DNA of 49,576 nucleotides. It comes from Gallibacterium genomosp. 1 (lineage in GTDB: Bacteria; Pseudomonadota; Gammaproteobacteria; Enterobacterales; Pasteurellaceae). The translations under genes were made by a program, and so were the position numbers. The notes under the pieces are model-generated. The model did no database searches and had not been told where the DNA came from. It saw only the letters and a list, made by a program, of their open reading frames with translations. Below are positions 10,389-22,030 of this stretch, in pieces. The stretch covers positions 1 through 49,576 of the forward strand of contig NZ_JPXX01000011.1 of the NCBI RefSeq assembly GCF_000771875.1, read 5' to 3'. Each line of letters begins with the position of its first letter. Within the stretch, counting starts at the first letter, position 1.

Positions 10389-10642
10389 TGACTGATAAAA
10401 TTCGTACAGTACAAGGTAAAGTAATTAGTGATAAGATGGAAAAATCTTTTACTATCGCTATTGAGCGTATGGTTAAACATCCAATTTATGGTAAGTTTAT
10501 CCGTCGCACTACTAAACTCCACGTACACGATGAAAACAACGAAGCAAAAGTTGGTGATATTGTAGAGATTCGTGAATGTCGTCCAATCTCTAAAACAAAA
10601 TCTTGGACTTTAGTTCGTGTTGTTGAAAAAGCAGTAAGCTAA
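10388..10642 (+). CDS. rpsQ: 30S ribosomal protein S17
   Basis: OB-fold protein that nucleates 16S rRNA 5' domain assembly. The 84 residues include [18 protein letters not shown] and the [20 protein letters not shown] beta-strand region, close to E. coli S17. Last gene of the S10 operon; a strong terminator follows at 10677, as at the S10/spc boundary in E. coli. Confidence 0.97.
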   Translation: MTDKIRTVQGKVISDKMEKSFTIAIERMVKHPIYGKFIRRTTKLHVHDENNEAKVGDIVEIRECRPISKTKSWTLVRVVEKAVS

Positions 10643-10676
10643 TTTATTGCTGTTAAATTAAAAAATAAAATGATTT

Positions 10677-10707
10677 AAGCCCTTAGTATCTTAAGGGCTT
10701 TTTTATT
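10677..10707 (+). terminator. S10 operon terminator
   Basis: A perfect 9-bp stem (AAGCCCTTA, 10677-10685, and complement 10692-10700) with a six-base loop and a run of T residues follows rpsQ. Confidence 0.92.
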
Positions 10708-10802
10708 TTTTGATGTAAAAGTTGTTTAAGTTAACATAAGCAAAATAAATTGGTTGAGTTATTTTACAAAGTATTTTTTGTTATTAAATAGTGTGATTTA
10801 GG

Positions 10803-10832
10803 TTGCTTTTTGTCTGTCCGTTGTGCTAGAAT
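10803..10832 (+). promoter_or_regulatory. spc operon promoter
   Basis: An extended -10 TGC-TAGAAT (10824-10832) is preceded 18 bases upstream by TTGCTT (10803-10808). A start near 10839 would give a leader of about 75 bases before rplN. Confidence 0.7.
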
Positions 10833-10839
10833 CCGCAAC

Positions 10840-10892
10840 CTATCCGCCCTATGGGTGAGATAGAGGTAAATTCGTCCCGAAAGGGTTTTTTT
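10840..10892 (+). promoter_or_regulatory. spc leader with two small CCC/GGG hairpins and a T-tract
   Basis: The first hairpin pairs CTATC (10840-10844) with GATAG (10859-10863) and CCC with GGG around TAT (10847-10855). The second is CCC-GAAA-GGG (10876-10885) followed by seven T residues (10886-10892), just before the rplN ribosome-binding site. The CCC and GGG elements of the two could also pair with each other, so alternative folds are possible. A function as attenuator is inference. Confidence 0.4.
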
Positions 10893-10900
10893 AATTTTAG

Positions 10901-11284
<384 letters not shown>

Positions 11285-11297
11285 GGAGAAGTGAGAA

Positions 11298-11621
11298 ATG
11301 GCTGCAAAAATCCGTCAAAATGATGAAGTGATTATGATCACTGGTAGCGTTGCCAAAGGTAAAGGCAAACGCGGTAAAGTAACAAAGGTATTACCTAACG
11401 GTAAAGTTATCGTTGAAGGTTTAAATATGATTGCTAAACACGAAAAACCAGTTCCTGCATTAGGAAAACAAGGTGGTATCGTGCGTAAAGAAGCACCAAT
11501 TGATGTTTCTAACGTAGCAATTTTCAATCCTTCTACAAATAAGGCTGACCGAGTAGGTTTCAGATTTGAAGATGGCAAAAAGGTTCGTTTCTTCAAATCT
11601 ACTGGTGAAACAATTAAATAA
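11298..11621 (+). CDS. rplX: 50S ribosomal protein L24
   Basis: Assembly-initiating large-subunit protein at the tunnel exit. The 107 residues include an N-terminal KOW motif (about residues 8-30, [21 protein letters not shown]) shown by GKGKRGKV, and the [19 protein letters not shown] stretch usual for L24. A 13-base gap follows rplN, with AAGGAG before the start. Confidence 0.97.
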   Translation: MAAKIRQNDEVIMITGSVAKGKGKRGKVTKVLPNGKVIVEGLNMIAKHEKPVPALGKQGGIVRKEAPIDVSNVAIFNPSTNKADRVGFRFEDGKKVRFFKSTGETIK

Positions 11622-11627
11622 ACTGGA

Positions 11628-11656
11628 GTAATGCGATGGCGAAACTGCATGATTAC
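11628..11656 (+). promoter_or_regulatory. S8-binding translational control site at the rplE start
   Basis: GTAATGC (11628-11634) pairs with GCAT-G-ATTAC (11647-11656, one bulged base) around the rplE start codon at 11636. In E. coli S8 binds the corresponding mRNA hairpin, which mimics its 16S rRNA site, and represses rplE and downstream spc genes. Position and bases agree closely with that target. Confidence 0.75.
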
Positions 11657-12175
11657 TACAGAGATCAAGTAGTAAACGAATTAAAAGCAAAATTCGGCTA
11701 CAAATCTGTCATGCAAGTCCCACGAATCGAGAAGATAACCCTAAATATGGGTGTGGGTGAAGCATTGACCGACAAAAAATTGTTAGATAACGCAGTAGCA
11801 GATCTAACGGCAATTAGCGGTCAAAAACCTTTAATCACTAAAGCTCGCAAATCTGTTGCTGGCTTTAAGATTCGTCAGGGATATCCGATCGGTTGTAAAG
11901 TAACCCTACGCGGTGAGCGTATGTGGGAATTCTTTGAACGATTAATTTCTATTGCTGTTCCACGTATCCGTGACTTCCGCGGTTTAAATGCGAAGTCTTT
12001 CGATGGTCGTGGTAATTACAGCATGGGTGTGCGTGAACAAATCATCTTCCCTGAAATCGATTATGATAAAGTGGATCGTGTACGTGGTTTAGATATTACT
12101 ATCACCACTACAGCGAAAACAGATGAAGAAGGTCAAGCACTACTTGCTGCCTTTGACTTCCCATTCCGTAAATAA
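11636..12175 (+). CDS. rplE: 50S ribosomal protein L5
   Basis: Central protuberance protein that binds 5S rRNA and contacts the P-site tRNA. The 179 residues match E. coli L5 in length, with [15 protein letters not shown] near the start and [19 protein letters not shown] around residues 63-81. The first codons lie inside the S8-binding hairpin, so translation of rplE is the likely control point for the spc operon. Confidence 0.98.
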   Translation: MAKLHDYYRDQVVNELKAKFGYKSVMQVPRIEKITLNMGVGEALTDKKLLDNAVADLTAISGQKPLITKARKSVAGFKIRQGYPIGCKVTLRGERMWEFFERLISIAVPRIRDFRGLNAKSFDGRGNYSMGVREQIIFPEIDYDKVDRVRGLDITITTTAKTDEEGQALLAAFDFPFRK

Positions 12176-12186
12176 GGCAGGTTACA

Positions 12187-12492
12187 ATGGCAAAACAATC
12201 AATGAAAGCACGTGATGCAAAACGTGTTGAATTAGCTGAAAAATACTACGCTAAACGTCAAGAATTAAAGAAAATCATCTCTGATGCTAATTCTTCTGAT
12301 GAAGAGCGTTGGAATGCAGTGTTAAAGTTACAAACTTTACCACGCGATTCAAGCCCAATTCGTCAACGTAACCGTTGCCGTCAGACAGGTCGTCCACACG
12401 GTGTGTTACGTAAGTTTGGTTTAAGCCGTATTAAGGTTCGTGAAGCTGCAATGCGCGGTGAAATTCCAGGCCTTAGAAAAGCGAGTTGGTAA
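12187..12492 (+). CDS. rpsN: 30S ribosomal protein S14 (zinc-free, long form)
   Basis: Small-subunit head protein. At 101 residues it is the long form that lacks the two CxxC zinc knuckles of the short form; only the segment [13 protein letters not shown] keeps a single cysteine, as in E. coli. The C-terminal GLRKASW is typical. It follows rplE after eleven bases. Confidence 0.97.
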   Translation: MAKQSMKARDAKRVELAEKYYAKRQELKKIISDANSSDEERWNAVLKLQTLPRDSSPIRQRNRCRQTGRPHGVLRKFGLSRIKVREAAMRGEIPGLRKASW

Positions 12493-12530
12493 TATACCAC
12501 TTTATTTTGGAATCATGGGAGTAAATACAC

Positions 12531-12923
12531 ATGAGCATGCAAGATCCAATCGCAGATATGTTGACCCGTATTCGTAACGGTCAAGCTGCAAATAAGGTAG
12601 CGATCAACATGCCTTCATCCAAGCTAAAAGTGGCAATTGCCGACGTTCTAGCTAAAGAAGGTTATATTGAGAGCTTCAAAGTTGTTGAAGGTGTTAAACC
12701 TGAATTGGAAATTACTTTAAAATATTTCCAAGGAACACCAGTTGTAGAAAGTATTCAGCGTGTAAGCCGTCCAGGTTTACGTATTTATAAACGTAAAGAT
12801 GAATTACCAAAGGTTCTTGGTGGTTTAGGTATTGCTGTTGTTTCTACATCTAAAGGTGTAATGACCGATCGAGCTGCGCGTCAAGCAGGCTTGGGCGGTG
12901 AAATTATTTGTTACGTAGCTTAA
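12531..12923 (+). CDS. rpsH: 30S ribosomal protein S8, spc operon autoregulator
   Basis: Binds the 16S central domain and, when in excess, its own operon mRNA at the rplE start (site at 11628-11656). The 130-residue protein starts [18 protein letters not shown] and ends with the conserved RNA-binding part [25 protein letters not shown] is found upstream of the start. Confidence 0.98.
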   Translation: MSMQDPIADMLTRIRNGQAANKVAINMPSSKLKVAIADVLAKEGYIESFKVVEGVKPELEITLKYFQGTPVVESIQRVSRPGLRIYKRKDELPKVLGGLGIAVVSTSKGVMTDRAARQAGLGGEIICYVA

Positions 12924-12938
12924 TAGAGAGGTAGGAAG

Positions 12939-13472
12939 ATGTCTCGTGTCGCAAAAACACCTGTTAATATTCCTGCCGGCGTAGAGATAAAACTCGACGG
13001 ACAGCTATTAACAGTTAAAGGTAAGAATGGCGAGTTAACTCGCGAAATTAACAAAGCAGTTGAAGTAACTATTGAAAATAACGCATTACATTTTTCTCCA
13101 CGTGTAGAAATTGATGGATCTAATGCACAATCTGGTACAGCCAGAGCATTAGTAAATGCAATGGTTATTGGTGTTACAGAAGGATTTACTAAGAAATTAC
13201 AATTAGTTGGTGTTGGTTATAGAGCACAACTTAAAGGTAATGTATTAGCGTTGAACTTGGGTTATTCTCATCCAATTGAACACACATTACCGGCAGGTAT
13301 TTTAGCAGAATGTCCTTCTCAAACAGAAATTGTTTTAAAAGGCGCAGATAAGCAATTAATCGGGCAGGTTGCTGCAGATATTCGTGCTTACCGCCGTCCT
13401 GAACCTTATAAAGGTAAAGGGGTACGTTACGCTGATGAAGTGGTACGTACTAAAGAGGCTAAGAAGAAATAA
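12939..13472 (+). CDS. rplF: 50S ribosomal protein L6
   Basis: Two-domain protein near the GTPase-associated centre and sarcin-ricin loop. The 177-residue length is that of E. coli L6; the C-terminal domain has the signature [16 protein letters not shown] (about residues 152-167). It starts 15 bases after rpsH with an AGAGG ribosome-binding site. Confidence 0.98.
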   Translation: MSRVAKTPVNIPAGVEIKLDGQLLTVKGKNGELTREINKAVEVTIENNALHFSPRVEIDGSNAQSGTARALVNAMVIGVTEGFTKKLQLVGVGYRAQLKGNVLALNLGYSHPIEHTLPAGILAECPSQTEIVLKGADKQLIGQVAADIRAYRRPEPYKGKGVRYADEVVRTKEAKKK

Positions 13473-13485
13473 GTAGGGTAACACT

Positions 13486-13839
13486 ATGGATAAAAAATTG
13501 GCTCGTATTCGTCGTGCAACCCGTGCGCGTCGTATGATTAAAGAGCAAGGTGCAACACGTTTGGTAGTACATCGTACTCCACGTCATATTTATGCTCAAG
13601 TAATTGCACCTAACGGTTCAGAAGTGCTTGCTACAGCTTCTACTCTTGAGAAGGCGATTCGTGAGCAAGTTAAATATACCGGAAATAAAGAAGCGGCAGC
13701 TGTAGTTGGTAAATTAGTTGCTGAACGTGCTTTGGAAAAAGGTATTAAAGAAGTTGCTTTTGACCGTTCTGGTTTTAAATATCATGGCCGTGTGCAGTCG
13801 TTGGCAGACGCTGCTCGTGAAGCTGGTCTACAGTTCTAA
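13486..13839 (+). CDS. rplR: 50S ribosomal protein L18
   Basis: 5S rRNA-binding protein of the central protuberance, acting with L5. The 117-residue protein has an arginine-rich N-terminus ([18 protein letters not shown]) and the conserved C-terminal [24 protein letters not shown], cited here in parts ([23 protein letters not shown]). Thirteen bases follow rplF. Confidence 0.97.
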   Translation: MDKKLARIRRATRARRMIKEQGATRLVVHRTPRHIYAQVIAPNGSEVLATASTLEKAIREQVKYTGNKEAAAVVGKLVAERALEKGIKEVAFDRSGFKYHGRVQSLADAAREAGLQF

Positions 13840-13848
13840 TAGAGGTAA

Positions 13849-14355
<507 letters not shown>

Positions 14356-14361
14356 TTGATC

Positions 14362-14541
14362 ATGACAAAAACTATTAAAGTAACACAAACTCGTAGTTCA
14401 ATTGGTCGTTTACCAAAACATAAAGCTACTTTACGTGGTTTAGGTCTTCGTCATCTTAACCACACTGTTGAATTAGTTGATACTGCAGCAGTACGAGGTA
14501 TGATCAATCAAGTATCATACATGGTTAAAGTGGAGGAGTAA
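14362..14541 (+). CDS. rpmD: 50S ribosomal protein L30
   Basis: Small large-subunit protein. The 59-residue product beginning [18 protein letters not shown] matches the length and start of E. coli L30, so the ATG at 14362 is preferred over an upstream in-frame TTG at 14356. It lies between rpsE and rplO, with three bases before the next gene, as in the standard spc order. Confidence 0.96.
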   Translation: MTKTIKVTQTRSSIGRLPKHKATLRGLGLRHLNHTVELVDTAAVRGMINQVSYMVKVEE

Positions 14542-14544
14542 TAA

Positions 14545-14979
14545 ATGCGTTTAAATACTCTATCTCCGGCTGAAGGTGCTAAACACAGTGCTAAACGTCT
14601 TGGGCGTGGTATTGGTTCTGGTTTAGGTAAAACTGGTGGTCGTGGACATAAAGGTCAAAAATCACGCACTGGCGGTAGTGTAAGACGTGGATTTGAAGGT
14701 GGTCAAATGCCTTTATACCGTCGTCTACCTAAATTTGGTTTCACTTCAGTGAAAGCAGCAGTTACTGCTGAAGTTCGTTTAAGTGATTTAGCAAAAGTTT
14801 CTGGAAATGAAATTACTTTAGAAACTCTCAAAGATGCAAAAGTTATTTCATCAGATATTCAATTTGTAAAAATCATTCTTTCAGGTGAAGTCAAGTCTGG
14901 CGTAGTTATTCGTGGATTACGCGTAACTAAAGGTGCTAAAGCAGCAATTGAAGCTGCTGGTGGTTCAATCGAGGAATAA
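14545..14979 (+). CDS. rplO: 50S ribosomal protein L15
   Basis: Late-assembling large-subunit protein with an extended glycine- and arginine-rich N-terminal tail ([20 protein letters not shown], about residues 21-40) that threads into 23S rRNA, followed by a globular C-terminal domain. The 144-residue length is that of E. coli L15. The GGAGG at the end of rpmD acts as its ribosome-binding site. Confidence 0.98.
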   Translation: MRLNTLSPAEGAKHSAKRLGRGIGSGLGKTGGRGHKGQKSRTGGSVRRGFEGGQMPLYRRLPKFGFTSVKAAVTAEVRLSDLAKVSGNEITLETLKDAKVISSDIQFVKIILSGEVKSGVVIRGLRVTKGAKAAIEAAGGSIEE

Positions 14980-14986
14980 TTAACAG

Positions 14987-16312
14987 ATGGCTAAACAACC
15001 GGGGTATCAAAATAGAAGTACTCAGAGCGGTACGAGTGAATTAAAGCGGCGCTTACTATTTGTTTTGGGAGCGTTAATTGTTTTCCGTATTGGTTCTTTC
15101 ATCCCGGTTCCTGGCATTGACTCTGCTGTATTGGCACAAGTTATTGAACAACAAAAAGGCACAATCGTAGATATGTTTAATATGTTCTCCGGTGGTGCCT
15201 TAAGCCGTGCATCAGTATTTGCTTTAGGGATCATGCCTTATATTTCGGCATCGATCATTATTCAGCTATTGACGTCTGTTTATCCTGCATTAGCAGAATT
15301 GAAGAAAGAAGGTGAAGCTGGTCGCCGGAAAATCAGTAAATATACTCGTTATTCTACATTAGCGTTAGCAACAATTCAGGCAATAGGTATTTCAACAGGA
15401 TTACCTAATATGCTCCCTGGATTAGTACCTAATTTAGGATTTGGGTTTTATTTTACTGCTGTAATTAGTTTAGTAACTGGAACAATGTTCTTAATGTGGT
15501 TAGGTGAACAAATTACAGAAAGAGGGGTCGGAAACGGTATTTCTTTAATTATCTTTGCTGGGATTGTTGCGGGATTACCATCAGCAATTGCGCATACAAT
15601 TGAACAAGCGCGTCAAGGTCAGATGCATCTGTTGGTTCTCTTATTGATTGCTGTTGTTGTATTTGCAGTAACTTATTTTGTTGTATTTGTAGAACGTGGG
15701 CAAAGAAGACTAGTTGTTAATTATGCTAAGCGGCAACAAGGGCGCCATATGTTAGCAGCACAAAGTTCTCATTTGCCACTTAAAGTGAATATGGCAGGTG
15801 TTATCCCAGCTATCTTTGCTTCGAGTATTATTTTATTCCCAGCTACAATTACACAATGGTTTGGTCAAGGACAAGGGTTGGACTGGTTAAATGACTTATC
15901 AATGTTATTACATCCTGGACAGCCTTTATATTTGATTTTATATGCAGTTGCGATCATATTTTTTAGCTTCTTCTATTCTGCAATGCAATATAATCCAAGA
16001 GATACAGCAGATAATTTGAAAAAATCTGGTGCATTTTTGCCAGGGATTAGACCGGGGGAACAAACATCACGTTATATTGATAAGATAATGACTCGTTTAG
16101 CTTTGATCGGCGGTCTTTATGTTACTTTTGTGTGTTTAGTTCCGTATATTATGACATCAGCTTGGAATGTTCAGTTTTACTTCGGTGGAACATCCCTATT
16201 GATTGTTGTAGTAGTAATTATGGATTTCATCGCTCAGGTTCAAAGTCATTTGATGTCAAGTCAATATGAATCGGTGTTGAAAAAAGCAAACCTTAAAGGG
16301 TCAAGACAATAA
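14987..16312 (+). CDS. secY: SecY, protein translocase channel subunit
   Basis: Pore subunit of the SecYEG translocon, which exports unfolded proteins and inserts membrane proteins with SecA or the ribosome. The 441-residue protein shows ten hydrophobic segments. Visible landmarks are the plug region after the first segment, the loop [17 protein letters not shown] (about 106-122), the [12 protein letters not shown] stretch and the cytoplasmic loop [22 protein letters not shown] (about 338-359) that contacts SecA and ribosomes. It is co-transcribed with the spc ribosomal genes. Confidence 0.98.
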   Translation: MAKQPGYQNRSTQSGTSELKRRLLFVLGALIVFRIGSFIPVPGIDSAVLAQVIEQQKGTIVDMFNMFSGGALSRASVFALGIMPYISASIIIQLLTSVYPALAELKKEGEAGRRKISKYTRYSTLALATIQAIGISTGLPNMLPGLVPNLGFGFYFTAVISLVTGTMFLMWLGEQITERGVGNGISLIIFAGIVAGLPSAIAHTIEQARQGQMHLLVLLLIAVVVFAVTYFVVFVERGQRRLVVNYAKRQQGRHMLAAQSSHLPLKVNMAGVIPAIFASSIILFPATITQWFGQGQGLDWLNDLSMLLHPGQPLYLILYAVAIIFFSFFYSAMQYNPRDTADNLKKSGAFLPGIRPGEQTSRYIDKIMTRLALIGGLYVTFVCLVPYIMTSAWNVQFYFGGTSLLIVVVVIMDFIAQVQSHLMSSQYESVLKKANLKGSRQ

Positions 16313-16343
16313 AATTGTCTTTAATTTAGAAAAAGGATAAGCA

Positions 16344-16457
16344 ATGAAAGTTCGTGCGTCCGTAAAGAAATTATGTCGTAACTGTAAGATTGTTAAACGT
16401 GAAGGCGTAGTTCGTGTGCTTTGCAGCGATCCTAAACATAAACAACGTCAAGGTTAA
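16344..16457 (+). CDS. rpmJ: 50S ribosomal protein L36 (zinc-binding form)
   Basis: Smallest ribosomal protein, 37 residues. It starts [20 protein letters not shown] and keeps the zinc ligands C11, C14, C27 and H32, so it is the zinc-containing paralogue rather than the zinc-independent one expressed under zinc shortage. The gene is 31 bases after secY with AAAGGA before the ATG, the usual last gene of the spc operon. Confidence 0.95.
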   Translation: MKVRASVKKLCRNCKIVKREGVVRVLCSDPKHKQRQG

Positions 16458-16485
16458 TTTGATATATTTTTCTTGAAAAGAATCG

Positions 16486-16515
16486 GTTGAGTGGGTATAC
16501 TGCTCAACTCTTTTG
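16486..16515 (+). terminator. Weak terminator-like hairpin between spc and alpha operons
   Basis: GTTGAG (16486-16491) pairs with CTCAAC (16503-16508), followed by TCTTTTG. The short stem and broken T-tract suggest partial termination, so alpha genes may be partly read from the spc promoter; no strong alpha promoter was seen. Confidence 0.5.
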
Positions 16516-16525
16516 TATAGTGTAT

Positions 16526-16610
16526 TGGTATGTTGTTTGAGTATCCTGAAACGGGCTTTTCAGATCAACATACCAGATTAGTTAAATAATAGGAGTGCAT
16601 AGTGGCCCGT
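16526..16610 (+). promoter_or_regulatory. Alpha operon leader pseudoknot (S4-responsive)
   Basis: An outer perfect 10-bp stem (TGGTATGTTG 16526-16535 with 16566-16575) encloses an inner hairpin CTGAAA / TTTCAG (16546-16551, 16558-16563). Bases 16551-16556 (ACGGGC), overlapping the inner loop, are fully complementary to GCCCGT at 16605-16610, codons 2-3 of rpsM. This is the E. coli alpha-operon pseudoknot to which S4 binds to trap the initiating ribosome. Confidence 0.9.
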
Positions 16611-16958
16611 ATTGCAGGCATTAACATTCCTGATCATAAGCACGCTGTAATTGCTTTAACAGCAATCTATGGTATCGGTAAAACCCGTGCTCAACATATT
16701 TGTGATGCAGTGGGTATTGCAGGAAGCGTTAAGATCAGCGAATTGTCTGAAGAGCAGATTGATAAACTGCGTGACGAAGTTGGTAAATTTACTGTTGAAG
16801 GTGATTTACGCCGTGAGGTAACACTAAACATCAAACGTCTTTTAGACTTAGGATGTTACCGTGGTTTACGTCATCGTCGTAGCTTACCGGTACGTGGTCA
16901 ACGTACTAAAACTAACGCGCGTACCCGTAAGGGACCACGCAAACCGATCAAGAAATAA
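16602..16958 (+). CDS. rpsM: 30S ribosomal protein S13
   Basis: Small-subunit head protein whose C-terminal tail touches P-site tRNA. The 118-residue protein begins at a GTG ([15 protein letters not shown]), as in E. coli, where the GTG and codons 2-3 belong to the S4-bound pseudoknot. The helix-two-turn-helix region with YGIGKTRAQ (about 24-32) and the basic C-terminal tail [18 protein letters not shown] are present. AGGAG precedes the start. Confidence 0.98.
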   Translation: MARIAGINIPDHKHAVIALTAIYGIGKTRAQHICDAVGIAGSVKISELSEEQIDKLRDEVGKFTVEGDLRREVTLNIKRLLDLGCYRGLRHRRSLPVRGQRTKTNARTRKGPRKPIKK

Positions 16959-16967
16959 TCGGGGTAA

Positions 16968-17363
<396 letters not shown>

Positions 17364-17391
17364 GACGTATTAGGATAGTTGGAGAAAGAAA

Positions 17392-18012
17392 ATGGCAAGA
17401 TATTTGGGGCCTAAGCTCAAACTAAGCCGTCGTGAGGGCACAGACTTATTTTTGAAGTCTGGTGTTCGTGCGATTGAGTCTAAATGTAAGATTGATACTG
17501 CACCAGGTCAACACGGTGCACGTAAGCCACGTTTATCTGACTATGGTAGTCAATTACGTGAGAAACAAAAAGTTCGTCGTATGTACGGAATTTTAGAACG
17601 TCAGTTCCGTAACTATTACAAAGAAGCTAACCGTTTGAAAGGTAACACTGGGGAAAACTTATTAGTGTTATTAGAAGGACGTTTAGATAATGTTGTGTAT
17701 CGTATGGGATTTGCAGCAACACGTGCAGAAGCTCGTCAATTAGTTAGCCATAAGGCTATTATTGTTAATGGACGTGTAGTAAATATTCCTTCTTTCCAGG
17801 TTTCTGTTGATGATATTATTGCAGTACGTGAAAAATCTAAAAAGCAAGCACGTATTAAAGCGTCATTAGAATTAGCAGAACAAAAAGAAAAACCAACTTG
17901 GTTAGAAGTCGATGCTGCTAAAATGGAAGGTGTTTTCAAACGTATTCCGGAACGTTCTGATTTATCAGCAGACATTAACGAACATCTGATCGTTGAGCTT
18001 TATTCTAAATAA
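17392..18012 (+). CDS. rpsD: 30S ribosomal protein S4, alpha operon autoregulator
   Basis: Primary 16S-binding protein that starts assembly, takes part in decoding accuracy, and represses the alpha operon through the rpsM leader pseudoknot. The 206 residues match E. coli S4: [20 protein letters not shown] at the start, and an S4 RNA-binding domain at about residues 96-160 ([20 protein letters not shown], then [10 protein letters not shown]). AGGATAGTTGGAG lies upstream. Confidence 0.98.
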   Translation: MARYLGPKLKLSRREGTDLFLKSGVRAIESKCKIDTAPGQHGARKPRLSDYGSQLREKQKVRRMYGILERQFRNYYKEANRLKGNTGENLLVLLEGRLDNVVYRMGFAATRAEARQLVSHKAIIVNGRVVNIPSFQVSVDDIIAVREKSKKQARIKASLELAEQKEKPTWLEVDAAKMEGVFKRIPERSDLSADINEHLIVELYSK

Positions 18013-18040
18013 TAGAGCTTAACAGCAAAGAGAGGATAAA

Positions 18041-19024
18041 ATGCAGGGTTCTGTTACAGAATTTTTAAAGCCACACTTAGTTGATATTGAGCAAATTAGC
18101 CCTACTCACGCTAAAGTGACCTTGGAGCCGTTAGAACGAGGCTTTGGCCACACATTAGGTAATGCTTTACGTCGCATTCTTTTGTCATCTATGCCAGGTT
18201 GTGCAGTGACTGAAGTAGAGATTGACGGTGTATTGCATGAATACAGTAGTAAAGAAGGGGTTCAAGAAGATATTCTTGAAGTTCTTTTAAACTTAAAAGG
18301 TCTAGCGGTTAAAGTGCAGAATAAAGATGACGTATTTCTGACACTGTCAAAATCTGGAATTGGCCCTGTTGTTGCCGCAGATATCACTCATGATGGTGAT
18401 GTTGAAATCGTTAATCCAGATCATATCATTTGTCATTTGACAGATGAAAATGCCTCTATTAATATGCGCATTCGTGTGCAGCGTGGCAGAGGATACGTTC
18501 CTGCGTCTTCGCGCTCACATGATGAAGAACGTCCTATTGGTCGTTTGTTGGTAGATGCATGCTATAGTCCTGTTGATCGTATTGCTTATAATGTTGAAGC
18601 AGCACGTGTTGAACAGCGTACTGACTTAGATAAGTTAGTTATTGAGATGGAAACTAATGGAACATTAGATCCAGAAGAGGCGATTCGTCGTGCAGCAACT
18701 ATTTTAGCAGAACAGCTTGATGCATTCGTTGATTTGCGTGATGTTCGTCAACCAGAAGTCAAAGAAGAAAAACCGGAATTTGATCCGATTCTACTTCGTC
18801 CAGTAGATGACTTAGAGTTGACAGTTCGTTCTGCTAACTGTTTGAAAGCAGAAACAATTCACTATATCGGTGATTTAGTTCAACGTACAGAAGTTGAGTT
18901 ACTTAAAACTCCTAATCTTGGTAAGAAATCTCTTACTGAAATTAAGGATGTATTAGCTTCACGTGGACTATCACTAGGTATGCGCCTTGAGAATTGGCCA
19001 CCAGCAAGTATTGCTGAAGACTAG
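18041..19024 (+). CDS. rpoA: RNA polymerase alpha subunit
   Basis: Alpha subunit; its dimer scaffolds RNA polymerase and its C-terminal domain binds UP elements and activators such as CRP. The 327-residue protein has an N-terminal domain (about 1-233, with [20 protein letters not shown] near 33-52), an acidic linker, and the C-terminal domain with [16 protein letters not shown] and [21 protein letters not shown], cited in part ([13 protein letters not shown]). The gene lies between rpsD and rplQ as in E. coli, with AGAGG before the start. Confidence 0.98.
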   Translation: MQGSVTEFLKPHLVDIEQISPTHAKVTLEPLERGFGHTLGNALRRILLSSMPGCAVTEVEIDGVLHEYSSKEGVQEDILEVLLNLKGLAVKVQNKDDVFLTLSKSGIGPVVAADITHDGDVEIVNPDHIICHLTDENASINMRIRVQRGRGYVPASSRSHDEERPIGRLLVDACYSPVDRIAYNVEAARVEQRTDLDKLVIEMETNGTLDPEEAIRRAATILAEQLDAFVDLRDVRQPEVKEEKPEFDPILLRPVDDLELTVRSANCLKAETIHYIGDLVQRTEVELLKTPNLGKKSLTEIKDVLASRGLSLGMRLENWPPASIAED

Positions 19025-19035
19025 TTTGGTCATAG

Positions 19036-19455
<420 letters not shown>

Positions 19456-19472
19456 TTCAGTTTAGATTTATT

Positions 19473-19506
19473 AAAAAAAACTGCATCTTTTAGATGCAGT
19501 TTTTTT
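19473..19506 (+). terminator. Alpha operon terminator
   Basis: CTGCATCT / AGATGCAG (with flanking A-tract and T-tract pairs) around a TTT loop, followed by seven T residues. The A-run on the left arm would make it work in both directions. Confidence 0.93.
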
Positions 19507-19595
19507 ATATCTGGTTTTATTGTTTCCATTGATTAATTCTGAAATTTATTTAATCATATTCCATAACACCACTCAGGCTTTGGAGAACCTAAAAA

Positions 19596-20642
19596 TTGAA
19601 ATTTTTATCTTTTTCTAAGTTATTGAAAACAATCTTAATTTCCTTTCTTATTTTCTTTAGCTCTTCGATATTTGCAGAGAAGCTTTATATTTATAACTGG
19701 ACAGAATACATTCCTAATTCTCTATTACAGGAGTTTACTAAAGAGACAGGTATTGAGGTTGTCTATTCGACTTTTGAGAGTAATGAAGAAATGTACTCGA
19801 AGATGAAATTAACTAATGGTGGAGGGTATGATCTCATCTTTCCATCTAGTTATTACATTGGGAAAATGGCCAAAGAGGGTATGTTAGCAAAATTGGATAA
19901 GTCAAAATTAGTTAATTTTGCACAAATAACATCAAGCCTATTGAATAAAAATTTTGATCCGGAAAATCAATATTCATTACCCTATGTTTATGGCTTAACG
20001 GGAATTGGCATAAATAGTGCTGAGGTTGATCCGAAATCAGTTACAAGTTGGGCTGATTTATGGGATCCAAAATACAAAGGGAAAATCTTATTAACGGCAG
20101 ATTCTAGAGAAGTTTTTCATATTGCTTTGTTATTGAAGGGATTTTCACCAAATACAAAGGAAAATAAAGAAATTGAATCAGCTTATCGTTTGTTGCAGAA
20201 ATTAATGCCAAATGTACAATCGTTTAATTCTGATTCTCCTGATGTGCCTTATGTACAAGGAGAGGTCTCATTGGGAATGATTTGGAATGGATCAGCTTTT
20301 CGTGCACATAAGGAAAATCCTGATATTCAATTTATTTATCCACAAGAAGGCGTCATTATTTGGATGGATAATTATGCTATTCCTAAAAATGCGGAACATA
20401 AAGAGGCAGCCTATAAGTTTATTGATTTTATGTTACGCCCAGAAAGTGCTAAAGAGGTTATTGAGACAATGGGGTTTTCTATGCCTAATGAGGGCGTAAA
20501 AGTATTATTGAATCCTGTAGATGCTAATGATATAACACTATTTCCTCCTCAGGATCAGATAGAAAAAGGTGTTTTACAGGAGGATGTTGGAGATGCAATC
20601 GATATTTACGAAAAGTATTGGCATCTTTTGAAAACTAATTAG
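19596..20642 (+). CDS. potD: Periplasmic spermidine/putrescine-binding protein, PotD type
   Basis: Periplasmic polyamine-binding component of a PotABCD-type ABC importer. The 348-residue protein has a signal peptide with probable cleavage after SIFA (residue 27), then the PotD pattern [36 protein letters not shown] and, later, [10 protein letters not shown] and the tryptophan-aspartate [11 protein letters not shown]. The start is a TTG (19596) ten bases after GGAG; no in-frame ATG precedes the signal peptide, so it is needed. It is alone: no potA, potB or potC is adjacent, suggesting a second binding protein that shares a permease encoded elsewhere. The exact polyamine cannot be told. Confidence 0.87.
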   Translation: MKFLSFSKLLKTILISFLIFFSSSIFAEKLYIYNWTEYIPNSLLQEFTKETGIEVVYSTFESNEEMYSKMKLTNGGGYDLIFPSSYYIGKMAKEGMLAKLDKSKLVNFAQITSSLLNKNFDPENQYSLPYVYGLTGIGINSAEVDPKSVTSWADLWDPKYKGKILLTADSREVFHIALLLKGFSPNTKENKEIESAYRLLQKLMPNVQSFNSDSPDVPYVQGEVSLGMIWNGSAFRAHKENPDIQFIYPQEGVIIWMDNYAIPKNAEHKEAAYKFIDFMLRPESAKEVIETMGFSMPNEGVKVLLNPVDANDITLFPPQDQIEKGVLQEDVGDAIDIYEKYWHLLKTN

Positions 20643-20717
20643 TCACTGGTTCAGCAATTATAGATAGAAATGTATATAATTGTAGCTCATATTATCGATT
20701 ATATTTTTTATTTATAG

Positions 20718-21995
<1,278 letters not shown>

Positions 21996-22002
21996 GGATT
22001 AT

Positions 22003-22030
22003 GAGGTTGCAATAGCAACCTCTTTTTTTT
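22003..22030 (+). terminator. murA terminator
   Basis: A perfect 8-bp stem GAGGTTGC-AATA-GCAACCTC is followed by eight T residues. The T-run reaches the last codon of the convergent MFS gene. Confidence 0.93.

Noticed and set aside
11315-11690. Overlapping minus-strand frames within rplX
   Set aside because: Antisense of rplX and the rplE start; no start signal or family match.
14356-14361. TTG as the start of rpmD
   Set aside because: The ATG at 14362 gives the 59-residue length of L30.
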